In this document: positions 1 through 7,772 of the stretch, one piece after another | Numbering within the stretch: position 1 is the stretch's first letter | Layout: every line of letters begins with the position of its first letter | Source of the DNA: an uncultured Bacilli bacterium | Lineage (GTDB): Bacteria; Bacillota_I; Bacilli_A; RF39; UBA660 | Assembly: GCA_947623665.1 (NCBI GenBank) | Contig: CANQHJ010000005.1 | Location: forward strand, 1-38,450 | Direction of reading: 5' to 3' | Length of the DNA: 38,450 nucleotides | Program-made: the position numbers and the translations under genes | The notes under the pieces: model-generated | What the model saw: the letters and a program-made list of their open reading frames with translations, nothing else | The model's database searches: none | What the model was told of the DNA's origin: nothing

Positions 1-1521
1 AAAACAGAACTAACATGTACAATAGAAAAAGATGGAAGTGGATGTAATGTAACATTACCTTCAATTACACCAGAAAAGGATGGATATACAGGATACTGGT
101 CAACAGAAAATAATTCTCATGAAGGAATAAATGCAGGAAGTATAGAAGTAAAGAACACAACAACATATTATGCATTAGTAAAAAAGGATATCAATATAAC
201 ATATGAGACTGCAGGAGGAGTAACATCAATAGGAAAACAAAATGATAAATGTACATTATATGGAAATGATAAAAGTTGTAGTGTTACATTACCCACTATT
301 ACAGTAAAAGAAGGATACACAGGAAGTTTTTGGAGTGATAGTGCATCAGGAACGTCTGGGAAGAATGTAAACGACACATTAACAATGACAGAAGATGATG
401 AATGTTTTGCAAGAGGATATAAAGATGTAACAGTAATATATCAAAAGACAACAGGGGTATCTAGTCTTACAAAAGATAGTGATAGTTGCAGACGATTAGG
501 AGATGAAGCAACATGTGAGGTTACTTTACCAACCATAACAGGAAAGACGGGATATAAAGATGAAGTGTATTGGGGAGCAGATAATAATACAGAGTATGCA
601 AGTAGAATAGATTCAACAACAGTAACACCATCTGATACAACAACATATTATGCCTTTGCCAAAGATAAAACTGTACCAGTATGTAGTTTGTATAGTGCTA
701 CACCATCAAATCCATCAACAAAAGATAATATAACAATTAAAATAGATTGTACAGACACATCAGGAAGTTTAAATAAAAATTTGACAGCAAGCAATTTAAC
801 AGTTAAAGTAAACGGTGATGATACAACTCCAACAACAAAATCACTAACAAATACAACAACAATAACAAATGGAAAAAGATATACATTTACAATATCAGGA
901 TTTGAATTATCAGGAACATTAACTCTAATAATCTTATCTGATTCTGTAACCGATTCAAGTAATAACGGAAATAAAGAAACAACTATAACTCCAAATATCG
1001 AAATAGAAGAGTTATATGAAGGAACATTATTAGGTTTAGATATGACCCAGAATGGAATCTTTCAATTTTGGAATTCTAAAAGTATTGATGGACCAGTTCA
1101 AAGTCAAGCTTTTGATTTAAACATAACATCATCTGATTCTAATCTCCCACCAAGATTACTTGGATGGACGATTACTGATATGAGTACATCTGGAAAAACT
1201 ATTAATCTATCTTTTGATAAATGGAAAATGATAAGTGAAACAGAACAAAAAGGAGTAAAATTACAAACTTGGCGTTCTGAATTATATGCATATAATTCAA
1301 GGTTTTATTTGGAATATCAAAATACTGTAGAATCTACAAATAGATCATCTTATGGTGTTTTTACTCTGAATTTTTCAGGAGGATCTTTTCCTACAGGAAT
1401 ATATGATTTAAATGTATTATCTACAGATAAAATAAAAACTTATTCAAATAATGTTTTATCAGACAGTATTAGATTTACAATGAATAATAGTAATGTAAAC
1501 ACAGTAAGTGAAAATAATTAA
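1..1521 (+). CDS. Secreted/surface repeat protein, 3' part (N-terminus outside window)
   Basis: The frame is open from base 1, so this is the C-terminal 506 residues of a longer protein. It holds three copies of a 78-79 residue Thr/Gly-rich beta repeat resembling Listeria-Bacteroides/InlB B-type repeats: each has a V-T-L-P-[ST]-I-T core, then a G-Y-x-x-x-x-W segment and a T-T-Y-Y-A end. Each repeat carries a Cys pair with exactly eight residues between (C6/C15, C84/C93, C163/C172), which suggests an internal disulfide. A bacterial Ig-like segment follows (about residues 222-335, starting near PVCSLYSATPS), then a beta-rich C-terminal domain I do not recognise. There is no LPxTG motif and no terminal membrane anchor, so attachment must lie in the missing N-terminus or be non-covalent. 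Function is unknown; adhesion or surface display is only an inference. Confidence 0.85.
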   Translation, partial: KTELTCTIEKDGSGCNVTLPSITPEKDGYTGYWSTENNSHEGINAGSIEVKNTTTYYALVKKDINITYETAGGVTSIGKQNDKCTLYGNDKSCSVTLPTITVKEGYTGSFWSDSASGTSGKNVNDTLTMTEDDECFARGYKDVTVIYQKTTGVSSLTKDSDSCRRLGDEATCEVTLPTITGKTGYKDEVYWGADNNTEYASRIDSTTVTPSDTTTYYAFAKDKTVPVCSLYSATPSNPSTKDNITIKIDCTDTSGSLNKNLTASNLTVKVNGDDTTPTTKSLTNTTTITNGKRYTFTISGFELSGTLTLIILSDSVTDSSNNGNKETTITPNIEIEELYEGTLLGLDMTQNGIFQFWNSKSIDGPVQSQAFDLNITSSDSNLPPRLLGWTITDMSTSGKTINLSFDKWKMISETEQKGVKLQTWRSELYAYNSRFYLEYQNTVESTNRSSYGVFTLNFSGGSFPTGIYDLNVLSTDKIKTYSNNVLSDSIRFTMNNSNVNTVSENN

Positions 1522-1562
1522 AAGATATTATTGGTTATACACCACCAATAATATCTTTTTTT
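1521..1562. terminator. Bidirectional intrinsic terminator between convergent genes
   Basis: A 15-bp perfect stem (1521-1535 with 1544-1558) with an 8-nt loop is followed by a T run on the + strand and by a T-rich stretch on the - strand. It overlaps the stop codons of both the repeat protein and the Ca2+-ATPase, so one hairpin serves both transcripts. Confidence 0.85.
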
Positions 1563-4144
1563 CTAAGAATAAGTTTTCTAATAAAATCAACTGGTATTAC
1601 AGTAATAGAAACTAATATCATAAATTGTAATTCTTTAAAAGTAAGACCAATAGTTCTAAATAGGCTACCACCATAATATATAAGTAAAAGTTGTACTACA
1701 ACTATAAATATTGTAATAGACAAGAATACTTTATTTTTTAATATATTAGAAAATATATTTAATCTATTAGTTCTTGCATTAAAACTATTAAATATATTCA
1801 TAAATATAAATAATCCAAAGAATGCAGACATTAAATATCTACTATCATTTCTATATATTTCTTGGATAAAAGGAAGTTTTAAAAATAATATACAAAGTAG
1901 GGCAGAATATACTCCAGTAAATAGTATTTCACCAATCATATAAGAGTTTATTATATGTTCATCTTTTTTCTTAGGTTCCTCATCCATATATTCTAAAAGA
2001 GCAGGTTCAAATGAAAAAGCCAGTCCAGTTAAAGTATCCATAACCATATTAATCCATAACATTTGTATTACAGTAACAGGAGTATCTATTCCTATAAAAG
2101 GACCAATAATAGATAAACTAATTGCACATAAATTAATAGTTAGCTGACAAATAATAAATTTTCTAATACTTTTAAATATAGTTCTTCCATAAAGTATAGC
2201 CTTAGAAATAGATAAAAAATTATCATCTAGTATTACTATATCACTAGCAACTTTACTAACTTCACTACCACTTCCCATAGCAAACCCTACATCAGCATTT
2301 TTTAAAGAAGGAGCATCATTCACACCATCTCCAGTCATTCCAACAACTAAATTGCAACTTCTTGCAAGTTTAATAAGTCTTGTTTTATCACTTGGAAGAC
2401 TACGTGATACTATCTTAAGTTTTGGAAGTATATTTATAACTTCTTCATCGGATAAAGAATTTAATTCATCAGATGTCATTACTATATCATTTTTATCATC
2501 AATTAATCCAACCTCACATCCAATAGACTTTGCAGTATCAATATTATCACCAGTAAGCATTACAGTCTGTATCCCAGCATTTCTAACAAGTCTAAGTCCT
2601 TCCTTAGCCTCATCTCTTAAATCATCTTTAATAGATACTATTCCTACTAAAGTTAAATCTTTAAAAGTATTTGATAAAGCCTCAGCTAAAAGTAAAACTC
2701 TACTACCATTACTAGATACTTTTTTTATATAATCTTTAATTATTTTTTTATCTCTTAAAATCTTCTTATTTCCAATCTCATCATAATAAAAACTACAAAG
2801 AGGAAGTAATATCTCACTAGCACCCTTAATAAGATTAATCATCTTACCATCATCTTTTATTAAAGTAGTAGAATATTTATTTTTACTATCAAAAGGAATA
2901 GAAGATATAACTTCTAGTTTTTTTTCATTAGTACTAGAAAATTTAAGCAATGCTCTATCAGTTATATTTCCACCAACAATTTTCCCATTATCAAAAACAC
3001 TTTCATTATTATATACAATAGATCTATTAACTATATTTTTATATTTAGGATAAAAATTTATATCATCTATACTTTTAAACTTTTTTAAATTACCACAAGC
3101 AATTTCTGAAACTTCTAATTTCCCTTTAGTAAGAGTACCAGTCTTATCAGTAAATAAAATATTTATATTCCCAGCAGTCTCAATACCAACTAATTTTCTA
3201 ACTAATACTTTATCTTTTAACATTCTTTTCATATTAGATGATAACACCAAAGTAATCATCATAGGAAGTCCTTCAGGAACAGCAACCACAATAATAGTAA
3301 CACATAAAGTTAATGCATAAAGAATATATCCCATCATTAAATGAAAATTACTAACAACCTCTAATATTTTTGTTAAAGAAAAACCATTATCTATAACTAT
3401 TTCTGAAAACAAATAAGAAAATGCTACTAAAAAAGCTCCAATATATCCAAACCTACTTATAATGATTGCTAAATCTCTAAGTCTAGATTTTAAAGGACTA
3501 ATAGGAGACTTTTCTTGTAATTCCATATTCATTCTTCCATAAACTGTATTATTCCCAACTTCTAAAACTTTAACTTTACAACTTTTAGAATAAACAGTTG
3601 TTCCTCTATAAACTCTATTCTTATCAAGTATATTATTAATATCTCTAACAGAAGTTTTTAAACTTTCCTTAGCCTCCCCATTCAAAACAGACTCATCTAC
3701 AGTAATTTCTCCTTCAACTAAAACACCATCAGCTGGTATCATATCACCTGATGATAATATTAAAATATCCCCTTTAACAATCTCTTCAATAGGAATACTA
3801 GTAATTTTTTTATTTCTTAATACTCTACATTTTATTTTAGAAGCATCTTCTAATAGTTTTTTAAATGCTTTTTCACTTCCATACTCTGAAATAGAAGATA
3901 TAAAGGATGCTAGGAAAATTGCAATAACAATTCCTACTGTTTCATACCAATCAAAATCTTTTATTAAAAATATTGTTTTAATACCAAGTGCAATTAGTAA
4001 TATTTTAATAATTGGATCTCCTAAAGATTCTAAAAAAAGGCTAAAGAAAGTGTTAGTTTTACTTTTATTAAGAGTATTATCTCCATATTTATCACGATTT
4101 ATTTTTACTTCTTTTTCTGTAAGTCCTACTGTATATTTTTCCAT
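1535..4144 (-). CDS. P-type Ca2+-transporting ATPase (type IIB-like)
   Basis: 869 aa integral membrane pump using ATP to export cations, most likely Ca2+. Visible P-type hallmarks: N-terminal cation-ATPase domain; PEGLP in TM4 (about residue 290); phosphorylation motif DKTGTLT with the Asp at 333; TGDN near 530; and MTGDGVNDAP near 602. The TM6 region reads N-x-V-M-D-T-L-T-x-L-A-F-x-x-E-P, which resembles the plasma-membrane (PMCA/IIB) form rather than SERCA and supports Ca2+. Length is normal for the family. The start has a good AGGTGAT site just upstream on the minus strand. It is transcribed alone, divergently from the XRE regulator gene. Substrate is inferred from motifs; Mn2+ cannot be excluded. 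Confidence 0.93.
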   Translation of the reverse strand: MEKYTVGLTEKEVKINRDKYGDNTLNKSKTNTFFSLFLESLGDPIIKILLIALGIKTIFLIKDFDWYETVGIVIAIFLASFISSISEYGSEKAFKKLLEDASKIKCRVLRNKKITSIPIEEIVKGDILILSSGDMIPADGVLVEGEITVDESVLNGEAKESLKTSVRDINNILDKNRVYRGTTVYSKSCKVKVLEVGNNTVYGRMNMELQEKSPISPLKSRLRDLAIIISRFGYIGAFLVAFSYLFSEIVIDNGFSLTKILEVVSNFHLMMGYILYALTLCVTIIVVAVPEGLPMMITLVLSSNMKRMLKDKVLVRKLVGIETAGNINILFTDKTGTLTKGKLEVSEIACGNLKKFKSIDDINFYPKYKNIVNRSIVYNNESVFDNGKIVGGNITDRALLKFSSTNEKKLEVISSIPFDSKNKYSTTLIKDDGKMINLIKGASEILLPLCSFYYDEIGNKKILRDKKIIKDYIKKVSSNGSRVLLLAEALSNTFKDLTLVGIVSIKDDLRDEAKEGLRLVRNAGIQTVMLTGDNIDTAKSIGCEVGLIDDKNDIVMTSDELNSLSDEEVINILPKLKIVSRSLPSDKTRLIKLARSCNLVVGMTGDGVNDAPSLKNADVGFAMGSGSEVSKVASDIVILDDNFLSISKAILYGRTIFKSIRKFIICQLTINLCAISLSIIGPFIGIDTPVTVIQMLWINMVMDTLTGLAFSFEPALLEYMDEEPKKKDEHIINSYMIGEILFTGVYSALLCILFLKLPFIQEIYRNDSRYLMSAFFGLFIFMNIFNSFNARTNRLNIFSNILKNKVFLSITIFIVVVQLLLIYYGGSLFRTIGLTFKELQFMILVSITVIPVDFIRKLILRKKDIIGGV

Positions 4145-4222
4145 ATAATCACCTAAAGAATAATATGGAAAATAAAAGATATATAGTAAAGTTTTAATAC
4201 ATCAAAATATTCTTTTTTTTGC

Positions 4223-4250
4223 ATTTTACTTCTTTACTAAAAATTGCCAA
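4223..4250 (-). promoter_or_regulatory. Promoter of the Ca2+-ATPase gene
   Basis: On the minus strand TTGGCA (4245-4250) and TAAAAT (4223-4228) are separated by 16 bp, about 80 nt before the ATG at 4144. This is the best sigma-A-like match in the divergent intergenic region. Confidence 0.5.
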
Positions 4251-4288
4251 CATGTTTTTTATCTATATTTAATCACATACAAATAAAA

Positions 4289-4307
4289 TGTTAAGTATAG
4301 CTTAACA
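4289..4307. promoter_or_regulatory. Palindrome upstream of XRE gene, candidate operator
   Basis: A perfect inverted repeat TGTTAAG-N5-CTTAACA lies 48 nt before the XRE start codon. Its right arm contains TTAACA, which could serve as a -35 with a weak TAAATT -10 sixteen bases downstream, so a bound repressor would block that promoter. The TTAA[CG]-N5-[CG]TTAA core recurs at 33660-33674 and 34000-34014. Autoregulation is an inference. Confidence 0.45.
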
Positions 4308-4354
4308 GAATAGTTTTTCTAAATAAATTAAAATAAATTTGGTGATGTAGTAAA

Positions 4355-4621
4355 ATGACGACTTTTCAAAGAAATTTTGAATTTAATGATGATAAAATTT
4401 TAGAAGTGGTTTCAGATAATGTTAGAAAATATAGAAAAATTAGGGGAATAACTCAGGAACAACTTGCAGTAGATATTTCTATGACACCAGATTATTTAAG
4501 AAGATTTGAATCTCAACGAGGAAGAGAAGGGCTAACTTTAAAGAAACTTTATAAAATATCGGTAGTGTTGGATGTACCGATGTCTAATTTCTTTGAAATG
4601 GACGATAAAAATATAAAATAA
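4355..4621 (+). CDS. XRE/Cro-C1 family HTH transcriptional regulator
   Basis: 88 aa, essentially a single HTH_3 domain (about residues 18-78). The helix-turn-helix core reads R-x-x-R-G-I-T-Q-E-Q-L-A, then S-M-T-P-D-Y-L-R-R-F-E-S, then L-x-x-L-x-K-I-S-x-V-L-D-V-P, which is the classic Cro/C1 pattern. There is no sensor or dimerisation extension, so it is a minimal DNA-binding protein. A GGTGAT ribosome site sits about 11 nt upstream of the ATG. A 19-bp palindrome 48 nt upstream is the natural candidate operator. Targets are unknown; the Ca2+-ATPase promoter shares the intergenic region. Confidence 0.88.
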   Translation: MTTFQRNFEFNDDKILEVVSDNVRKYRKIRGITQEQLAVDISMTPDYLRRFESQRGREGLTLKKLYKISVVLDVPMSNFFEMDDKNIK

Positions 4622-4652
4622 AATTAAATTAACTATTTAGTTTTATTTTTTT
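4616..4652 (+). terminator. Intrinsic terminator after XRE gene
   Basis: A 14-bp stem with one G-T pair (4616-4629 with 4635-4648), 5-nt loop and trailing T run; its 5' arm includes the XRE stop codon. Confidence 0.7.
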
Positions 4653-4653
4653 A

Positions 4654-4662
4654 TGTTATAAT
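4654..4662 (+). promoter_or_regulatory. Extended -10 promoter (TGTTATAAT)
   Basis: TGn-TATAAT just after the terminator and 31 nt before the next start codon; no convincing -35, which is usual for extended -10 promoters. Confidence 0.55.
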
Positions 4663-4692
4663 ATGTATATAAGATAAAGAGGAGTAGGAAAT

Positions 4693-5229
4693 ATGAAAAT
4701 ATCTTTTGATAGAAATAAAAATTATTTTAAATGTTATGATGAAGCTCGTGGAGTTGCAATGAATAAAGAGTATATTTTAAAAACAAGAAAATTAAATCTA
4801 TTTAGTTATACGGATTATATGTATTTGATTTTTTGTATTTTATTATGTGTCAGTATAAGTATTATGTGCATAGGAAAATATGATGCTAAAGTGTTAGGAA
4901 TTTTATTTATAGCGCTCGATATAATATTTTTAACTATAACAGTAGTAAGTACTTACTATATGTATATTTGTAGAAAGAAAAGTCCTATTTTAGATGTTAT
5001 CATTGATAAAGAAGGTATTACTAATTTTTCTTTTTATAATATTAAAATGGTATTTAATTGGGATAAAATTAAGGCAATAGTAGTAAAGAAAAATTCTGTA
5101 ACTATCCTAACAGATACTCCAATATATTTATATTTTGATAAATCAAAAGAAAACAAGGTAATAAGGGAAATAAAAAAATATAAGCCTGAAATTATTATTT
5201 TAAAACAAAAGAAAAAGAAAAGAACTTAA
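4693..5229 (+). CDS. Two-TM membrane protein with possible PH-like cytosolic domain
   Basis: 178 aa. Two adjacent hydrophobic helices (about residues 41-62 and 66-90) make a hairpin, followed by a basic, beta-rich C-terminal half (ILDVIIDKEGI, then a W-D-K-I-K-A-I segment) that looks like the PH-type domains found after TM hairpins in YcxB-like proteins. That similarity is by pattern only. It has its own promoter, an AGGAG site 8 nt before the ATG, and its own terminator, so it is a single-gene unit. Function unknown. Confidence 0.8.
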   Translation: MKISFDRNKNYFKCYDEARGVAMNKEYILKTRKLNLFSYTDYMYLIFCILLCVSISIMCIGKYDAKVLGILFIALDIIFLTITVVSTYYMYICRKKSPILDVIIDKEGITNFSFYNIKMVFNWDKIKAIVVKKNSVTILTDTPIYLYFDKSKENKVIREIKKYKPEIIILKQKKKKRT

Positions 5230-5231
5230 AC

Positions 5232-5261
5232 AAAAAGAGAAAAATGATTTTTTCTTTTTTT
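5232..5261 (+). terminator. A-rich/T-rich hairpin terminator
   Basis: Stem of about 12 bp (5232-5243 with 5248-5259) with a T tract, immediately after the stop codon of the two-TM protein gene and before the next promoter (TATAAT at 5271-5276). Confidence 0.6.
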
Positions 5262-5297
5262 AATTTGAGTTATAATATAGGAAATAGGAGAGATATT

Positions 5298-5735
5298 ATG
5301 GAAAATACAAGACATTTAGGAGTATATGGACTCATAATCGAAAACGATAAAATATTACTAGTTAAAAAATCTCGTGGAGCATATACTTCTAAATATGATT
5401 TACCTGGAGGAAGTATAGAACATAAAGAATTACCAATAGATACTTTAAAAAGAGAAATAAAAGAAGAAACAAACTTAGAAATTGAAAAAGCAACTATCTT
5501 AACTGCAGATTCAGTTGTAGTAAAGTGGGAATTTTTAGGTAAAATGCAATGTATGCATCATATTGGAATTATCTATGATGTAAAAGTAAAAAAAGGAAAA
5601 GTTAAAACAGATAGTGATGGACTTGATTCATTGGGTGCTAAATACATTCCAATAAAAAATCTTAAAAAAGATGATATTAGTCCACTTACATATAATGTAT
5701 TAAAATTAAAAGGATATAAATTAAAAGGAGAATAA
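5298..5735 (+). CDS. NUDIX hydrolase
   Basis: 145 aa hydrolase of nucleoside-diphosphate-linked substrates. The Nudix box spans G38-L60: G38, E44, then R52-E53-I-K-E56-E57, matching GX5EX7REUXEEXGU except that the last Gly is Asn59. The metal-binding REXXEE core is intact. The ATG at 5298 was chosen because an AGGAG site ends 7 nt before it; an in-frame upstream ATG at 5244 lies inside the preceding terminator. First gene of a tight operon with a CYTH triphosphatase (1-nt gap) and RdgB, suggesting a shared role in cleaning or recycling phosphorylated nucleotides. Exact substrate not determinable. Confidence 0.9.
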   Translation: MENTRHLGVYGLIIENDKILLVKKSRGAYTSKYDLPGGSIEHKELPIDTLKREIKEETNLEIEKATILTADSVVVKWEFLGKMQCMHHIGIIYDVKVKKGKVKTDSDGLDSLGAKYIPIKNLKKDDISPLTYNVLKLKGYKLKGE

Positions 5736-5736
5736 A

Positions 5737-6255
5737 ATGAAGGAAATTGAAAAGAAATATTTAGTAAAAGATATAGATTTAAAAAAGTATAAATACATCG
5801 ATATAACACAAGCTTATTTAAACACAACAAATCCAACTATAAGAGTAAGAAAATATGGAAATGATTATTTTTTGACTTACAAAAGAAAAATAGAAACAGA
5901 TAAAAATATAAAAATACGTGATGAGTATGAACTTCCTATTACAGAAGAAGTTTTTAATAAACTAATAAAAAAAAGAGAAGGAAATATTATAAATAAAAGA
6001 AGATATATAATCGAACTTGAAAATAATTTAAAAGCAGAATTAGATGTATATTTTGATGATTTAGAAGGATTAAAAACAGTAGAAGTAGAGTTTAAAACAG
6101 AAAATGATTCATTATCTTTTAAAAAGCCAGATTGGTTTTTAGAAGATGTTAGTACCAATAAAAATTATACAAACTCTTCTTTAGCAATGATACATAATAT
6201 AAAGGATATGGAGAAAAACAATGAAAAAAACAATATTAGTCGCCACTTCAAATAA
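5737..6255 (+). CDS. CYTH-domain (triphosphate tunnel) protein
   Basis: 172 aa. It opens with the CYTH signature ExExK (E3-I-E5-K-K7) and continues with the alternating charged beta strands of the tunnel fold: R-V-R-K, then L-T-Y-K-R-K, Y-E-L-P-I, and E-L-D-V-Y-F-D-D-L-E-G-L followed by V-E-V-E-F. These acidic and basic residues line the tunnel in triphosphatases. Likely an inorganic tri/polyphosphatase or thiamine triphosphatase; adenylate cyclase activity is possible in the family but less likely in this lineage. It starts 1 nt after the NUDIX stop, with the site AAAGGAG just upstream, and its last 35 nt overlap the rdgB start. Confidence 0.88.
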   Translation: MKEIEKKYLVKDIDLKKYKYIDITQAYLNTTNPTIRVRKYGNDYFLTYKRKIETDKNIKIRDEYELPITEEVFNKLIKKREGNIINKRRYIIELENNLKAELDVYFDDLEGLKTVEVEFKTENDSLSFKKPDWFLEDVSTNKNYTNSSLAMIHNIKDMEKNNEKNNISRHFK

Positions 6256-6811
6256 AGGAAAAATAAAAGAATTTAAAGAAATTTTTAAAGATTGTGAAGT
6301 TCTTTCTTTAAAAGAGAGTGAAAAACTATTAAATAAAAAGATAATTATAAAAGAAGATAAAAACACCTTTAAAGAAAATGCAATTGAAAAAGCAAAGTGT
6401 CTATATGAACAAGCAGGAGAAAAGTATATTTGTGTAGCAGACGATTCTGGTATTTCAATAGATGCTCTAGATGGATTTCCTGGCATACATACTGCTAGAT
6501 GGATGGATGCTGATGATCATACTAAAAACTTATGTTTATTAGAAAAACTAAAAAATATAAAGAAGGAACAAAGAAAATGTCATTATACTACAGTAATTGC
6601 TATAAAAACAAACAAAGAAGAAAAAACATTTGAAAATACATTAGATGGTATAGTAAGTACTAAAGTAAGAGGAGATAATGGATTTGGTTTCGATGAAATA
6701 TTTGAACTTAAAAGTAAAAAAACACTTGCAGAACTTTCAACGGACGAAAAATTAAAACTAAGTCCTAGAAAAAAAGCCTTAGATAAATTAAAGAAATATT
6801 TAGAAGAGTAA
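6221..6811 (+). CDS. rdgB: dITP/XTP pyrophosphatase (HAM1/RdgB family)
   Basis: 196 aa, normal length. It hydrolyses non-canonical purine NTPs (ITP, dITP, XTP) to monophosphates, keeping deaminated bases out of DNA and RNA. Motifs: ATSNKGKIKEF (residues 8-18), the catalytic region A-D-D-S-G (D75 as expected general base), PGIHTARW, and the GDNGFGFDEIF segment. The ATG at 6221 lies inside the end of the CYTH gene and has a GGAG site about 9 nt upstream. Last gene of the NUDIX-CYTH-rdgB operon. Confidence 0.95.
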   Translation: MKKTILVATSNKGKIKEFKEIFKDCEVLSLKESEKLLNKKIIIKEDKNTFKENAIEKAKCLYEQAGEKYICVADDSGISIDALDGFPGIHTARWMDADDHTKNLCLLEKLKNIKKEQRKCHYTTVIAIKTNKEEKTFENTLDGIVSTKVRGDNGFGFDEIFELKSKKTLAELSTDEKLKLSPRKKALDKLKKYLEE

Positions 6812-6819
6812 AATAAAAC

Positions 6820-6864
6820 TTGATTTTCTTAAAATTCGGTATATAATATTATATGGAATTTTAA
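6820..6864 (+). promoter_or_regulatory. Promoter with flanking inverted repeat
   Basis: TTGATT (6820-6825), 16-bp spacer, TATAAT (6842-6847). A perfect 9-bp inverted repeat, TTAAAATTC (6829-6837) and GAATTTTAA (6856-6864), brackets the -10 and expected start site, so a dimeric regulator could bind here. The right arm merges into the AAGGAGG ribosome site of the next gene. Confidence 0.5.
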
Positions 6865-6876
6865 GGAGGCAGAAAT

Positions 6877-7692
6877 ATGTTAGATTCAAGGTATTTAGAA
6901 AGAATCATAAAAGTAATAGATAAAAATACTGATGCTATAGCAGAAGAAAAAGAATTATTAATAGAATGTAAAGATATAATAACTAATTGGACAAAAGAAA
7001 GACAAAAAATTGCCCAAAAATATGTAAAAATTTTAAATTCAGATAAAGAAGAAATAGGACTTATAGCTGAAATAGGTAAAGGATCTCTTGATAGTTTAGT
7101 TATGACAATAAAAGATAATACACCATATGATGCTGTTACTATAACACCATATACTCATACTTTTGGTAAAGAAGTAGATGCATTTGATCCAAGAATGTTA
7201 AGTGATAGTGAATGTATAGAGTTAAATAATAAAATACAAACTGTTATGTTACAATTACCATGTTCAGTAAATGAATTAAAAGCAATTTTAAGTTTAGCTG
7301 ACTCTAATAAAACTGTATATATTGGAGCATATGGTCTATCAGATGATAAGGATAAAGAAGAAAATTTAAAAATAATAAAAGACCTTTATGATATAATGAA
7401 AGTAAAATCACAAAGACAAGTAGCACTTTATAAAGTAGAAGAAGATGGATATTATTATTCTGCAGTAGAAGTATATTCACCAGTTAAGAATAAGTATAGA
7501 TATAAAGAACATGAAATAGAAAATAAAAAATATCCTACTTTAAAAAAAGAATATATCAAAAAATATGAAAATACAAAAGAAGAGCAAATAGAAGAAGAAA
7601 AGATAATTAAATTTCCAAGTGGAAAAGAAAATATAGAAAAAATAGACTTTCCAACAGAAAAGAAACCAAGAGTATTAAAACTTTATAGATAA
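6877..7692 (+). CDS. Conserved-looking cytosolic protein of unknown function
   Basis: 271 aa, no signal peptide or membrane segment. I do not recognise the family. The N-terminal 60 residues are helical and charged. The middle has strand-like segments (VTITPYTHTF, KTVYIGAYGLS). The end, from about residue 215, is very Lys/Glu-rich with short KFPSGKE and DFPTEKK repeats and is probably disordered. A strong AAGGAGG site and its own promoter lie upstream; a hairpin with a T8 run follows. Codon use matches the neighbours. Its position before the class B PBP gene is not enough to assign a wall role. Confidence 0.8.
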   Translation: MLDSRYLERIIKVIDKNTDAIAEEKELLIECKDIITNWTKERQKIAQKYVKILNSDKEEIGLIAEIGKGSLDSLVMTIKDNTPYDAVTITPYTHTFGKEVDAFDPRMLSDSECIELNNKIQTVMLQLPCSVNELKAILSLADSNKTVYIGAYGLSDDKDKEENLKIIKDLYDIMKVKSQRQVALYKVEEDGYYYSAVEVYSPVKNKYRYKEHEIENKKYPTLKKEYIKKYENTKEEQIEEEKIIKFPSGKENIEKIDFPTEKKPRVLKLYR

Positions 7693-7706
7693 TTATGAAA
7701 AAAGTT

Positions 7707-7739
7707 GAATATAAGCTAATAGTTTATGTTCTTTTTTTT
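7707..7739 (+). terminator. Hairpin plus T8 before the PBP gene
   Basis: An 8-bp stem with one G-T pair (GAATATAA 7707-7714, TTATGTTC 7724-7731) followed by eight T. Only 33 nt separate it from the PBP start and no clear promoter lies in that gap, so it may be a partial terminator or attenuator. Confidence 0.55.
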
Positions 7740-7772
7740 ACTAACAAAACATAATAAACAATGAGGTGGATT

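Noticed and set aside
168-377. Antisense ORFs within the repeat protein, the ATPase (2352-2732) and other genes
   Set aside because: They are shadows of strongly coding frames on the other strand, lack ribosome sites and show no protein-like composition.
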